Assembly (NCBI GenBank): GCA_963920525.1
Contig: OY986435.1
Coordinates: forward strand, 226,393,293 to 226,457,292
Origin: Dichetophora obliterata
Lineage: Eukaryota > Arthropoda > Insecta > Diptera > Sciomyzidae
Direction: 5' to 3'
DNA: 64,000 nt
Part shown: one piece after another, positions 54,901 to 63,511 of the stretch
How positions within the stretch are numbered: position 1 is the first letter of the stretch
Layout: each line of letters opens with the position of its first letter
Notes under the pieces: generated by a model
Seen by the model: only the letters and a program-made list of their open reading frames with translations
What the model was told of the DNA's origin: nothing
Databases searched by the model: none
Program-made: the position numbers and the translations under genes

Positions 54901-56707
54901 TGAACCCCCATTCTAATGGCATGCCTACCTATAAGACAACGTCTATCAGAATAGAGAGAAATTTCCTCACCATTTGAGTGAGCTTCATCGTTCGTTTTTC
55001 AGTAAAACTAGGCCATATCTGTGGCATGTTGCAGGTACTACCAAGCCTTGATATTCCTCTCACCACATAACAACTCCATACACATGGGTTGTCCGGCATC
55101 AAAATCAACAAAAGATGGTCAGCTAGTACCACGCGGCAAATCTGGCCCAAACTCAACCTTAAGCGTTCAAAAGAACTCATTTCTCTCAGTAGAGACCATA
55201 TCAGCACCATGATAGGGATCATTACAGGGCACTGCCTTATTGGCAGACACGCTCAAAGATTGAACATACCCCACAACGACTTCTGCAGAAGCTGTAGAGA
55301 TGAGGAGGAGGAAGAATCTACAGTACATTTCCTCTGCACTTGCCCAACGTTGGCTCAAAAACGCTTCCTTTACTTAGGCAAATGGTTCTTCAATGACCTT
55401 GACGAACTATCGGAATTTTCGGTTTACCGAATCCTAGGCTTAGTAAACAGCTCAAATTGTTTTAAATAGAGATACGAAAAATTAACCCCTGGTATCACAA
55501 TGGACCTCATTGGCCTATGTGTGCCTCGTTTGAGACAGCCACACTGACCTAACCTATGTCATCATAAAAATTCCCGTTTAAATAAGGTATTAAAATAAAA
55601 TTAAGTAATTTTTTTTAATATTTATACCATTTTTTCATCACTAAACAAAAAAAAAACAATAATTTTTATATTTTGCAATTGATTTAATACAAATAAATAC
55701 TTTACTTTTAAGATTACAACATTTTACTTGATATTTAACCCTCTACAGCACGCATTATGATCCAGCTAGAAACAAAAAATTTTTTGTTGGATTTATATTT
55801 TAAATGGAATAATGACCGTTTCCGTTAGAAGTTATATATGGCTGTTCGAAAAATGCGTGATTTCATGAGTTTTACATGTACAATTGAAAAACAATAACAT
55901 AAACATTAATCTGTATATTATTTAAAAAATTTTAAAAGTAAACTTAATTACACGTAACTTAGAAAAAACAATGTTTTATTTTCTGAACTCCCTGTTTTTC
56001 TGAATTAAAAAAAAACAACACAGATTTTTTTAGCAGCTGTGTAAAAAAGTGACAACAACATTCAACAAGCGTCTACTGATTCATTATTAACTGTTACAGT
56101 TATTAACTGTTATTTTTCCTAACTTATAATATCCGAATTTCGAATTTAAAAATGAGAAGCCATATATGGCTTCGTGTGCAGTAGAGGATTAATATTTTAA
56201 TCGCAGGCGAAGCAGCGGGTAGTTGCTAGTTACATATAAATAAGTAAATAAATAAATAATTAAAGTTGTAAAAACAGTTTTTTCCTCTTTTAACATAATA
56301 AATTTGCCAGGATTCGTACCGGGACGAATCATTTTTAGTATGAAATCTTTATATTTAAATTATAGCTAACTTCGTAAACGCATTAATGCAATGTATAAGT
56401 GTGTTTTACTTTGAATTGGTTAAAAGCTTATTAACCAAAACTGATCAAGTATACTATTTTTAAGAATATCACCAGAGTTCGGACCAATTCAAAATAAAAC
56501 ACACTGATGCATTGCATAAATACGTTTACGAAATCAGCCTAGATGTGTACCAAAATAAATATTGCACTTATAAAAATTTTATTTTTTTACTCTGTAGGTA
56601 TACTGGTGGCCATTATTACGGTGATGCTGTTCGCCTCCTACATAACATTGATTTATTATCGACGACGGAGTTACCGCACCTACTCATCATATTCACAGGT
56701 GGCGTAA
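33946..56707 (+). CDS. Acph-1: Histidine acid phosphatase, membrane-anchored (lysosomal type)
   Basis: Exons 33946-34143, 34216-34314, 47279-47518, 47588-48037, 48114-48372 and 56598-56707 join in phase to about 451 residues. Residues 1-24 are a signal peptide (RSPCVLVFLTLLLLALCA), followed by a Ser-rich stretch. LYRHGDRTP at 67-75 is the phosphate-binding box with the nucleophilic His70; SAHDTSVANVL carries the proton donor pair His314-Asp315. CGTACPL near 400 matches the family's C-terminal cysteines. Exon 6 encodes one transmembrane helix (ILVAIITVMLFASYITLIYY) and a short basic tail. The family hydrolyses phosphomonoesters in lysosomes. Reading through the exon 6 donor gives VA and a stop at 56705-56707, and a length close to the fly enzyme (about 438 from memory). 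A longer form may use an exon at 63410. Introns 2 (13 kb) and 5 (8.2 kb) are full of mobile elements. Confidence 0.9.
34315..35198. other. Left part of acid phosphatase intron 2
   Basis: Intron sequence without a recognisable gene. AT-rich, with no clear repeat structure. Confidence 0.5.
35199..35784. mobile_element. Inverted-repeat DNA element in acid phosphatase intron 2
   Basis: Ends GGCGACATGTTGTAACTTC (35199-35217) and the complement of GGCAACATGTTGTAACTTC (35766-35784) match at 18 of 19 bases. Inside, TTCGACAGGCGAT near 35278 pairs with ATCGCCTGTCGAAAG near 35703, so the arms are long and interrupted. Length 586 bp, no coding capacity. A target duplication was not identified. Confidence 0.7.
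35785..37070. other. Acid phosphatase intron 2, unassigned
   Basis: No coding or element signal is recognisable; A/T-rich intron sequence. Short open frames have no domain. Confidence 0.4.
37061..38290 (-). mobile_element. Non-LTR element, RNase H family, decayed copy in intron 2
   Basis: A second, opposite-strand copy of the family at 2-1636. On the minus strand 38281-37604 encodes the end of RT (HLEKTQRRAALCITGALKS) and most of RNase H (MYTDGSK, IFQAEVFAI, IFVDSQA). A frameshifted piece follows, then 37408-37178 with HARKLVITTDNNCRKCKEPG and LLRSRLKYLGSS. The 3' UTR and a short tail end near 37061. Between RT and RNase H it keeps about 34 codons (including NMLFQNFDHCTFGK) that the 5' copy lacks. 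Frameshifts in the C-terminal third and a 5' truncation show it is inactive. Confidence 0.88.
38291..38733. other. Acid phosphatase intron 2, unassigned
   Basis: AT-rich intron sequence; no gene or element recognised. Confidence 0.4.
38734..38970. mobile_element. Hairpin element with 44-bp inverted arms and a central palindrome
   Basis: The arms 38734-38777 (TTATGTTGATTTTATATGAT...) and 38927-38970 are inverted copies with two differences in 44 bases. The left arm's inner half (ATTTTAAATACAAATTCTAG...GTTTGATAGTTTAAA) is repeated in tandem at about 38797-38834. Near the middle lies a perfect 24-bp palindrome, GTTAGAACAATT and its complement, at 38859-38882. The design is that of a small foldback or MITE. 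Confidence 0.7.
39858..40763 (+). pseudogene. Remnant of a non-LTR element RNase H and C terminus
   Basis: Broken frames on the plus strand follow the order of a LINE C-terminal region. First comes a pre-RNase H segment ending HAVTIFTEQSSQES, with the first catalytic Asp lost (the usual box is IFTDGS). Then there is a fragment KDTIICSDIA. Next is IKLWIPGKIGIKGNEAADKENKN (about 40280-40360), the typical RNase H WxPGHxGIxGNExAD box. Last comes LSVKHMLLDCAVSK (about 40620), matching the cysteine-containing tail. Several stops and frameshifts make it a dead relic. It is more diverged than, and probably from a different family to, the 2-1636 element. Confidence 0.65.
40764..42389. other. Acid phosphatase intron 2, unassigned
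   Basis: No gene or intact element recognised. AT-rich with short homopolymer runs. Confidence 0.4.
42390..45150 (-). mobile_element. CR1/L2-like non-LTR element, near full ORF2, multiply frameshifted
   Basis: On the minus strand the domains occur in ORF2 order. The endonuclease lies at about 45090-44515: NIVHINTRSLN, DIICVTETWLSS and FNKKGGGVAVYCK. A linker follows. RT then begins with AIGEDGIPIKFIKLILPHI (43.9-43.68 kb), LSPYQSGFRAGHGCAS and LLDFSKAFDKVNH (43.6-43.4 kb), GVPQGSILGPLLFSIFINDI with the catalytic AYADDMQLYLS (43345-42773), and a C-terminal part ending ...LWNALPISLR near 42450. Five or more frameshifts divide it. The motifs and the LWNALP tail suggest the CR1/L2 group; this is a judgement by eye. 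It is an inactive but nearly complete copy within acid phosphatase intron 2. Confidence 0.82.
45550..46180 (-). mobile_element. Endonuclease-domain remnant of another non-LTR element
   Basis: Minus-strand fragments in shifting frames read PFDIIVLIETLLTESHLALE and NVFRMDRCSVATGLSRG (the ETWL and RGGGV region of LINE endonucleases). Near 45630 they read NRILDLIFIDNKLSIK and near 45590 VTITSAPIFDKS, the end of the endonuclease. It belongs to a different lineage from the adjacent element at 42.4-45.15 kb, which has its own endonuclease. Heavily decayed. Confidence 0.6.
46327..46584. mobile_element. MITE with CTGTGGTCACAAG ends
   Basis: About 50 bases at each end are inverted copies with few changes: ATATCTGTGGTCACAAGGAA, then TGACTAAACTCAAA, TATCGTAAAAAA on the left; the right end to about 46584 is the complement (CGTTTTTTACGATGCTTTGA, GTTTAGTCGTTATTTCTTGT, GACCACAGATAT). 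About 250 bp, no coding capacity. TA occurs at both borders, so a Tc1/mariner type MITE is possible, but A/T-rich flanks make this weak. Confidence 0.82.
46935..47155 (+). repeat. tRNA-derived SINE, copy 2
   Basis: Plus-strand copy of the SINE at 3236-3480. The A-box-like TAGCGTACTAG is at 46944-46954 and the B box GGTTCAATCCC at 46988-46998. The body shares CGTCACCTCTCTGC, ACTGCCATGTAAAGCTTTCT and GCCGTTCGGAGTTGG with copy 1 and ends near CTTCTCGATAATTTGTG. It sits about 125 bases upstream of acid phosphatase exon 3, in the transcription direction of that gene. The A box has drifted more than in copy 1. Confidence 0.72.
48712..49310. mobile_element. Foldback-like element of 79-bp tandem units
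   Basis: Left arm: tandem units of 79 bp starting TTTTGATTTTTATTT, with GCAAAAATAAAAAGTAAAG, TTTGCCCGATATTTTTTTGG and CACAAAATAACTGG. Unit starts are near 48831, 48910 and 48989, with a partial unit before. Right arm: the same units inverted, about two and a half copies, from about 49095. The outer blocks AAGCAAAAAATAATAATTAT (48732) and their complement (about 49275-49295) close the structure. Found in acid phosphatase intron 5, just after exon 5. No coding sequence. A second foldback-like design in this window, unrelated in sequence to the 15.6-kb one. Confidence 0.8.
49500..50340 (-). mobile_element. Non-LTR element C-terminal remnant
   Basis: On the minus strand 50300-50060 reads LRLPFNLHIDHITSRANKLL, GFVNRRANEFKNVWVTKT and LVRPILEYCCTVW, the RT thumb of a LINE. 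Downstream, about 49870-49760, reads VTINDPIRRTRHTRFL followed by a tail. Frames change repeatedly and there is no catalytic core. Which family it belongs to is uncertain. Confidence 0.65.
50341..52242. other. Acid phosphatase intron 5, unassigned
   Basis: No gene recognised. Some stretches (for example CAGCCGTTTTGGCTGGAG near 50461, and paired TGAGAAAATCTATAGTTTT near 51979 and 52141) repeat locally and look like decayed mobile DNA, but no element boundary can be drawn. Confidence 0.4.
52243..52668. mobile_element. MITE with AGGGCTATTCCC ends
   Basis: Left end AGGGCTATTCCCAGTTACGG then GCAAATAGC (52243) is matched by the inverted right end CTATTTGCCCATAATCGGGA then ATATCCCT (to 52668), with about five differences in 28. 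TAT flanks both ends, a possible 3-bp duplication. Further copies of the short word GCAAAT/ATTTGC recur within. 426 bp, non-coding. Confidence 0.7.
53528..54388 (+). mobile_element. Deleted DD41D (rosa-like) mariner inserted in a LINE
   Basis: Perfect 28-bp inverted ends (CAGGGTTGCCCATATTCGAC... at 53528-53555 and 54361-54388) with TA on both sides (53526-53527 and 54389-54390). It encodes the C-terminal half of a transposase (53678-54271): VTVWCGVSAKTVIGPFFF, then QQDGAPPHTS with Asp, and PRSPDLTPPDFLLWGY with the last Asp. There are 41 residues between those two aspartates, the DD41D spacing known for the rosa group of mariner-like elements first found in a tephritid. The N-terminal half is deleted, so the element is 861 bp and not autonomous. 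Identical ends suggest recent activity. Confidence 0.9.
54633..55085 (-). mobile_element. Inverted 3' fragment of the same LINE family
   Basis: On the minus strand GVHANDFCRSCRDEEEEESV...HLLCSCPALA (54911-54693) duplicates the C-terminal cysteine region that the surrounding plus-strand element has at 55260-55350. It continues to its own 3' UTR (CCTGTGGTATCACAACAGAC) and ends in GGCCTAACCTA at about 54633. It is a 5'-truncated copy, about 450 bp, lying within the plus-strand element between its RNase H and its cysteine region. Confidence 0.8.
55561..56597. other. Acid phosphatase intron 5, right part
   Basis: AT-rich intron sequence without a recognisable gene. An imperfect inverted pair (GCATTAATGCAATGTATAAG, TTTTACTTTGAATTGGT near 56380-56420 and its near complement at 56480-56520) suggests a small element of about 150 bp. 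Confidence 0.4.
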
Positions 56708-59394
56708 TCAAACATCACATACAGATTGTTTTCCCGCTTATTTCGATTGGCACACACAATTGGCAGCTCAGTCTCTTAATCATAAAAATTGAATTCAAAT
56801 TTAAACCACTCTGCTCAAGCCACATCGTATGCAGCATTGAAATTTGTTGCATTTGTCACAAAGAGCATTTTTATATCAACTGTTGTAGCTATTCTTGTTC
56901 ACATTTAATATATTTTTTAAACATTTAAGTAGAAATTTCAATGCTGCATGTGCTGCATGCTGATTGCATTTACGTTATTGTGACTCACATTAAAAAAAAA
57001 ATCGTTAACCTTTAAACACTCATTTGAAACTAATAAGACAAAAAATCATCTTTAAACTTTTTGCTAAATTAACTAAAAAATAAAACATTTATATATACAA
57101 AAAATTGCTATATAATTGCATTTTTGACACACTTTTTGGCACACACATATAATGAAAAACTTTCAACTTTTCTTTGAACTTCTAAGAAAAACTTATGACA
57201 AAAGCACCCAAATAGTTGCATTTCTTTGTTGTTATTTGAAGTCAATATTAAAATATACCTATATATGTAACTCGTCATTTTATGCTATCCTATATTTTCC
57301 ATAATTTATTCCAGTGCTCTTGAGATATATTTTTAATCGTACATACAATATATCTTAATGGTTAAAAATCTAAACTGATCTGTTAAATTCTAATTAAATA
57401 TTTATATATATATATATATATATATATAAAGAGCTGTTATTAGCTATTGTGTTATTGTTATCTACTTCTAGAATTAAGCAATTTTCTCTCTCAAAAATAA
57501 AATAAGACTGTTTGTTGTTAAATGGATTTTTAGACAGTTTATATAGGAACATACAAAGAATATATACAGATATATAAATTTGTCCTAAAACAACTGTATA
57601 GTTGTAAAGCATTTGCTTAATTGTAAGTGATTCAATTAATTTAAAATATATATTATCATTGAAGTATAAACATATTGACTTAGTTATTAAATCTCAGTTA
57701 TATTTTAAATTGAGATTTAAAAATGTTTTCTCCACAACGCTTGCTTTAGTAACATCGCGTATTTTTGAATTAGTAACCGATATACATTGATTGCGACATG
57801 TGACAAACGCCAATTGTCAAAATATGGAACGCATGTTTTCTTATTTAGCTGTATATTTTGAGCGACGACAATTGTTGCTGGCAATTGTCTCATTTGACTG
57901 ACGACAACAGCGAACATAGCAGATTTTGTTTATGTTTTGTATGAAATACATATTGTCGCTGTTGCGTACATTACAATCGAGTCGTCAATAATACTGCTAC
58001 ATTTCTCTCTGACGACAAGTCAGTCTTGTTCTGTCGTTGAACGCATGTTGTAGTCAATTTGTGCATCGGCTATAAGTTTTGAGGAACTTCAAAGAGTAAA
58101 TAAAAACGAAATTCCTGAACGAATGCATTTTAAAATTGAAAACGCCAGTTATGTAATTCTTATAAAAAGTTTTATTTGCACATTATTTCGATCTACATTT
58201 AAGCTTTTACAAAAAAGTAGTTTTACATAGTCTTTAATATTTGATTGTAAAAGGTGTTTTTATATAACTTAAGTGTTTGAAATTAAAATTTTTTAATACT
58301 TAATATTGAAAATATGTAAATATACATTTATATAAATATTCCTAAATATATATTTGTATTATTAAAAGGTTTACACATTTACTATGCCTTAAATTATTTA
58401 CAACATTCTCGTGAAGCATAACGGTCAAGGGCTGTGTGATTTATTGATGTTTGAATAAATTTGATTCTAATAAAGATTGGAGTAAAATATTCCTTCAAAT
58501 ATACGGTGCTGTATGCCATAAACTCATATAGCTCATCATGAAACTTAGAGCTATTCCCGTTAGAACAATCATGAAGCATATCCGGATAGGATAAATATCC
58601 CGAATAAATTTTTAAGTTTCTTTCAATTTTCTACTGCAAAACTTTTCGAATATTCATTCCTGCTAAATTAGGCTAAACATTTGGAAGTTGAGAACTTTAA
58701 CAAAGACGCTCTTAATAGCTGCTCTGAAATTTTTATTTGATTTTCTATTTTAGGTAGTTTATATTTTATTCACGGGAGAAATAAAATTTACTGAAAATTT
58801 TATAGGACTCCAAATGGAACTGAACAGTTGTTTCGAATTTAAGATAAGATTCCTACTTGTTTGCTACCGGGCGAGTATCATTGTAAGGGATAGGAATTTA
58901 ATAAAATAATGTCTTTGGAATGCAGTGGGAAAGCTGGTTTATAGCTTTGTTCGATTTTATAATGGGAGAATTTTGTTCATGGCGGAATGAATATTATTGT
59001 GTGGTAGTTTTATGAAAGTTTTATGTCATTTTTTTTAATTGGTGTTTTATCGCACAGTCCCAATAAAACATTTTACTTCAAGCATTATTTAAATTCTTAA
59101 CGTTAATTAAATTCTTAACTAATTCAAGTTTAACATAAAAAATTGTAATGTTTATAAAACAACCTTTACGTTTTTTATTAACTAAATCGAATGTTATAGA
59201 TATAATTTTTGTAAAAAAGTCACACTATCATGGAGTATTTTAAAAAAAATAAAAAAAATGTCGCGTAAATGTTACGCAACTGACTTAAATTGCTTTTTGT
59301 GAACGATTATGTGTCGCCGCATCCTCGATGATCACCTCTTTTTGTTTTCGTTAATGTCGCGTCCTTCGACTCATTCTCGCCGCTCGACCGATGC
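56708..59394. other. Spacer or acid phosphatase intron 6, left part
   Basis: No gene is supported. A (TA)n microsatellite occupies about 57402-57428. A weak inverted pair (CCGATATACATTGATTGCGA at about 57776, and inverted near 58035-58072) may be an old MITE of 0.3 kb. The last few hundred bases before 59395 are probably the 3' UTR of the LRR gene on the minus strand. Confidence 0.4.
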
Positions 59395-62300
59395 TCATCT
59401 GTATGCTTTGTCGTCCGAGTAGATGATGTACGGCTGGTTATTGGACTGTGCTGCATGTTGTTGCTGCTGCTGCTGCGCTCCGCCAAAGTACGACATGCGC
59501 GACATTGTCGAGTAGCTGGCTTGCGGTTGTTGCTGCGTCTGTCGCTGCGACAAGTTTTGTTGCGACTGATGCACGGAGGCGGCTTTGTGTGGCAAGGTGG
59601 CGTAGTTCTGTGCGGCATACGGTGGCACGGCATACAAGGCAGCAGCTTGTGGCGCACCCTTATAGTTGATGGGCACACTACCTGGTCCGAGTGGCATCGG
59701 TGGCATGCCAATCATAGCGGGCTGGTTGTGGTACTCAACATTACTCATGCGCAGCCGCACAATACAAATGATTATGATGAGTATAGCTATGAATGCGACC
59801 ACGCCCCCAACAATGCCAATTATCAGCGTATCATCGTTGCTCATGATTGGCGCTTTCATTAACGGCGCTTTTGTCTTGATTTTCATGGGTGGCGCTTGCG
59901 TTGGCTCCAAGCTCCAGATTATCATGGGCTCTTCTGTGGTCGTAGTGGAGCGCATCAGTAGGCGGGACGATGATTTCAGCATGTTCTGCGAAGTAGGCTG
60001 TGACGTAGTTGAAGTCATGCGTCGCGGATCACACGTGAGCTCATCATCGCCGACTTCAATGAGTTTCTTGCCCGCCAAATAGGCGGGCGATTGGCATTCG
60101 ATGTCGGTCATGTGTGAGTTGGGCAACCAACGTCGTAGCGCTCGCGCACTACAATCACAATGCATCGGATTGCTACCCAGACCCTTCAGTTGGAAACTCG
60201 AACGACGATCTTCGAGTGCAGCTAGGAATTGTGGCATTAAAACTGTAACCTTCGAACCGGTAATGTCCAAGGTCAAGTGCGAGGAGCGTGGCACGGGGAA
60301 AAGTAGAGCCGGTGGCAAGCTGGTGAGCGAGGTGTTCTGCAGTTTAATCGTCAAGTCGCTGCTCTTGAGGCCCGCCAGTGTACCGGACGATATGGACTTG
60401 AGACGATCGCCACGTATACCAATTGAGTTGAGTCGCGGATGCTTTGCCGGCTGTATGTGTTCGGTGCCGATGCTGGAGTCTTTGATCTCTAGATCAACCT
60501 CCTCTAAGCCAGGCAGCAGTTCCAAAATGCCCTGCATATCCAGATAGCCCAATAGAGGCAAATCATACGCCTCCAAATGGGCCAAATTGGTAAGGGGCTT
60601 AAAAGCGTTCTTCTCAATACGCGTACATTTGGCCAGATGCTTGAGCTTCAACTCGCGCAACATGCTCAAGTTCTCAAAGTTATTTTGAGCTATGACATCA
60701 AAGCTATTGTTGGACAGATCTAGATACTGCAGCATATGAAGTTTGGGCCAGGCTAATGCCAAATTCGACAGGTTATCCAGCTGATTGCCAGACAAATCGA
60801 GCGTTTCAAGCAGCGTCGAACGCTGGAAGACATCAATGTCTAAAGACAGCAAATTGTTATTTGAAAGATTGAGGTACTGCAAAAAGGGCGTCTCCAAGGC
60901 ATCGATGTGGCTGATGCCCGTTGCCGCTAAATTAAGTTCACGCACTGTCTTCGGCTCGTTGAGTATATTTCGCACTGCACCCTCGGACAAGGGATTATAG
61001 GACAGATCGAGGTTTTTAATATTTACCATGATACTATCATCCGCAGGAATAGCCTTGATCTTGTTGTGACTCAGATCAACTGAGGAAACGAAGAAGTATT
61101 GTCGCTGCAGCGCATTCAGTGGAGCGATCTCGAATTTGTTGTAAGCCAAATTGATGTTCTCCAACATCTGCAGCTTAGAGCGTTCGAAGAGTGTATCGGA
61201 GAGTTCGCTCAGCTGATTGCCTTCCAGATTAAGGAGTTCCAAACGCACTAAACCCTCAAACGTACGATCACCAATGCGATCGAGATGGTTGTGCGACAAA
61301 TCCAAAATTTGCAGCTGCGTCGAGTTGTGGAATGCCATTTCGCTTAGCTGATCGAGGTGATTGTGTGCAACCATTAAGACGCGTAGACGTGGCAAGCGCG
61401 CAAAGTCTAGCTCCTCGATGCTCTTGAGCTGGTTCTTGGAGAGATCGATGTACTCCAGATACTGCAGAGTCGAAATAAGTTCGGCGGGAAAGAAGCTGAA
61501 TTTATTATTGGAAGCACGTATTTCACGCAGACGTGGATGTATGCGGAACGAAGAGGGAAACAAGTAGCTCAAATGATTGTCGGAAATGTCCAGCTCTTCG
61601 AGACCCGTGCCGGTGTTGAAGAATTCACCTTTAAAAGCCGACAGCTGATTGCCGTGCATGTTCAGGCGTTTAATGCTCATCACATTGACAAAAGCTCCTG
61701 GCCGTATGGAGCTGATCTGATTGTTGGACAAGTCGATGGAGGTTATATTCCACAGATCAGTGAAAGTGCCGTCGTTGAGCTCCTGTATCAGATTGTCGTG
61801 TAAATAAATGTGCTTGAGATCTTGGAGCGTGGAGAACAGATCGCCGGACAGCTGCTTGATGGCGCAGTGACTGATATCGAAAATCTGCAGTTTAGTCAGA
61901 GGTTGTATCAGTGCAGCGGGTACCGGTGCTACATGAGAATTGGCGCTTAGGTTCAGATATTGTAGATTATCCAAGCCCACGAAAATATTACGTGGAATAT
62001 CAGCCAAGTTATTAGCACTTAAGTCCAGGCTACGAAGTTCGGTTAGCGCCAGTGGAACATTGCCCAGTCCAGTAATTTTATTCTGTGACAAACGTAACTC
62101 GTTCAACGATGTTTCCAAACCCAAGAAGATGTCTCCACCAATAACGGCAAGTGAATTGCCCGATATGTCGAGGGTACGCAAATTACTGAACATCTGAAAG
62201 CTACCGGCGGGTAGTTCACGAATTACATTGCGCGAGAGTGTTAGCGTGGTAATGCCCTCAGCCTGTATGGATCCCAGAATTTCCGAAGACAAAGCCGCAA

Positions 62301-63159
62301 CTCTATTGAAGTCCAGATGTAGGGAGCCCAGATTTGGTAAGCGTCCCAAGGCGCTGCCAGGTATGAGCAGAATATTGTTGTCGCGTATAATTAAAGTCTG
62401 TAGGCTGTTCAAACCTTCCAAAGCATCATCTTCGATCTAAAAGAAGACAAGCCGAATTGGATAAAGGTAAGCTTAAACTTCATACCTCCACCACTCACCG
62501 TGCGCAAGGAGTTCAAACTGATGTCGAGATACTTCAAAGAAGAGAGATCTCGGAATGTGCCCGGCGGTATGCTGGTTATGCCATTACGACTCATATCCAA
62601 AGTTTCCAAACGCTTCACCACTTGCATATGGCTCTGATCCAAGCGCTATGAAAAACTCAAATAAAAGCTATGCAACTAAATCAGGATGAACGTCAACTCA
62701 CCTGCAGCATGTTTGAGGATAAATTGAGGGACTTAAGATTCGGAATTGAACCTAGCGATACAGTAGGAAATTGCGTTATAAAGTTCTCGGACAAGTCCAG
62801 CTTCTGGAGTGTTGGCACGTTTTCAAAGACGTCGCTGTTAAGATTTGTTATACGGTTTCCGCCCAATTTTATCTCGCGTATCTTCTGCAGACCCTGTAGA
62901 GCCAAACCTTCAATCGATTTGATTTCGTTGTAACGTAAATCGATTATTTCTAGTTGTGGTTGTGACTTGAATGCTTCGAAGCGTAGCAAAGCTGAAAAAT
63001 GGTGCGTTTTTAAAAAAATGTTGATAAAAATCGATATGATGTTTTTTCTAAAATCTTACCAATATGATTGTGACGTAATGATAAATGACGCAACGCATTG
63101 GGACCATTCAGTGACAGCGATGGAATGGTGTTGAGGCTGTTGTGATCCATGTAGAATTC
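59395..63159 (-). CDS. Leucine-rich-repeat single-pass receptor (CG7896-like), 5' end beyond window
   Basis: Minus-strand exons 63159-63060, 62991-62702, 62645-62499 and 62436-59395 join in phase; the start lies beyond the right edge. The visible 1,190 or so residues contain about 35 typical 24-residue LRRs (for example LRELNLAATGISHIDA and LQYLDLSNNSFDVI). A C-terminal LRR cap follows, with CDCSARALRRW and CQSP...LTCD. Then there is a Thr/Ser/Pro-rich stalk, one transmembrane helix (LIIGIVGGVVAFIAILIIII) and a cytoplasmic tail of about 130 residues rich in Gln and Tyr (PYIIYSDDKAYR at the end). The architecture is that of chaoptin-like cell-surface adhesion or signalling proteins, but chaoptin itself is lipid-anchored, so this is another family member. 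From memory it fits fly CG7896, which neighbours Acph-1. The antisense frames in this region are shadows. Confidence 0.9.
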
Positions 63160-63409
63160 CTGAAAAGAAATATAAATTTTATGAGCATGATGTTGATGGT
63201 AAAATAATCCAACACTTTTCAATTGCATCTACACGAAATATCTATTAATTAAATTTGTTTTTTTTGGAAGAGCAAAGGATTTTCATATTGTGTAACATTA
63301 ATCAATACCGTTCCATCTCAAGCATTGCTACAAATTTGTCCTTCAACCATATCACTTTTTCATGCATATCCTTTTATTATTTGTTTGAAACTTTCTTATT
63401 TCATTGTAG

Positions 63410-63511
63410 GACTCTACAGCCCAGAGAGATCAGCAGCTGGCAGAGAATACACAAGCTACACCAAAGCCTACCGGTGAAGGAGTTCATCAACGAAAAGTAG
63501 TGAAACTTTGA
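63410..63511 (+). CDS. Acph-1: Possible alternative last exon of acid phosphatase
   Basis: After a good acceptor (TTATTTCATTGTAG) the phase that fits the exon 6 donor at 56698 gives 33 polar residues starting DSTAQRDQQLAENTQATPKP and a TGA at 63509-63511. If used, it would give a 482-residue phosphatase with a longer cytoplasmic tail. The exon lies within an intron of the opposite-strand LRR gene, and the linking intron would be 6.7 kb and contain the visible part of that gene. Fit of phase and a hydrophilic tail are the only evidence; chance is possible. Confidence 0.4.
   Translation, partial: DSTAQRDQQLAENTQATPKPTGEGVHQRKVVKL

Larger units (their letters stand above)
52790..55560 (+). mobile_element. 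Non-LTR element, RNase H type, split by two later insertions
   Basis: Plus-strand remnants in order. RT end: GLSVNPYKTELVVFTKKHNI, LSFSDQAKYL and CISGALRTT (52790-53330). Start of RNase H: EIFTDGSKLYGKVGGG and CSVFQAEIAVI (53400-53525). After a mariner insertion, HEALIWF (54391) continues the same RNase H. Then comes LWIPGHRDLLGNCKVDELV (about 54560). After an inverted fragment comes the C-terminal NDFCRSCRDEEEEESTVHFL (to 55469) and a 3' UTR ending GACCTAACCTATG near 55555. Its motifs resemble the 2-1636 element but it is a separate, older family member. Stops and shifts make it inactive. Confidence 0.82.

Noticed and set aside
59448..62197. Several plus-strand open frames opposite the LRR gene
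   Set aside because: Antisense shadows of a single large LRR exon; no domain, start context or splice structure of their own.
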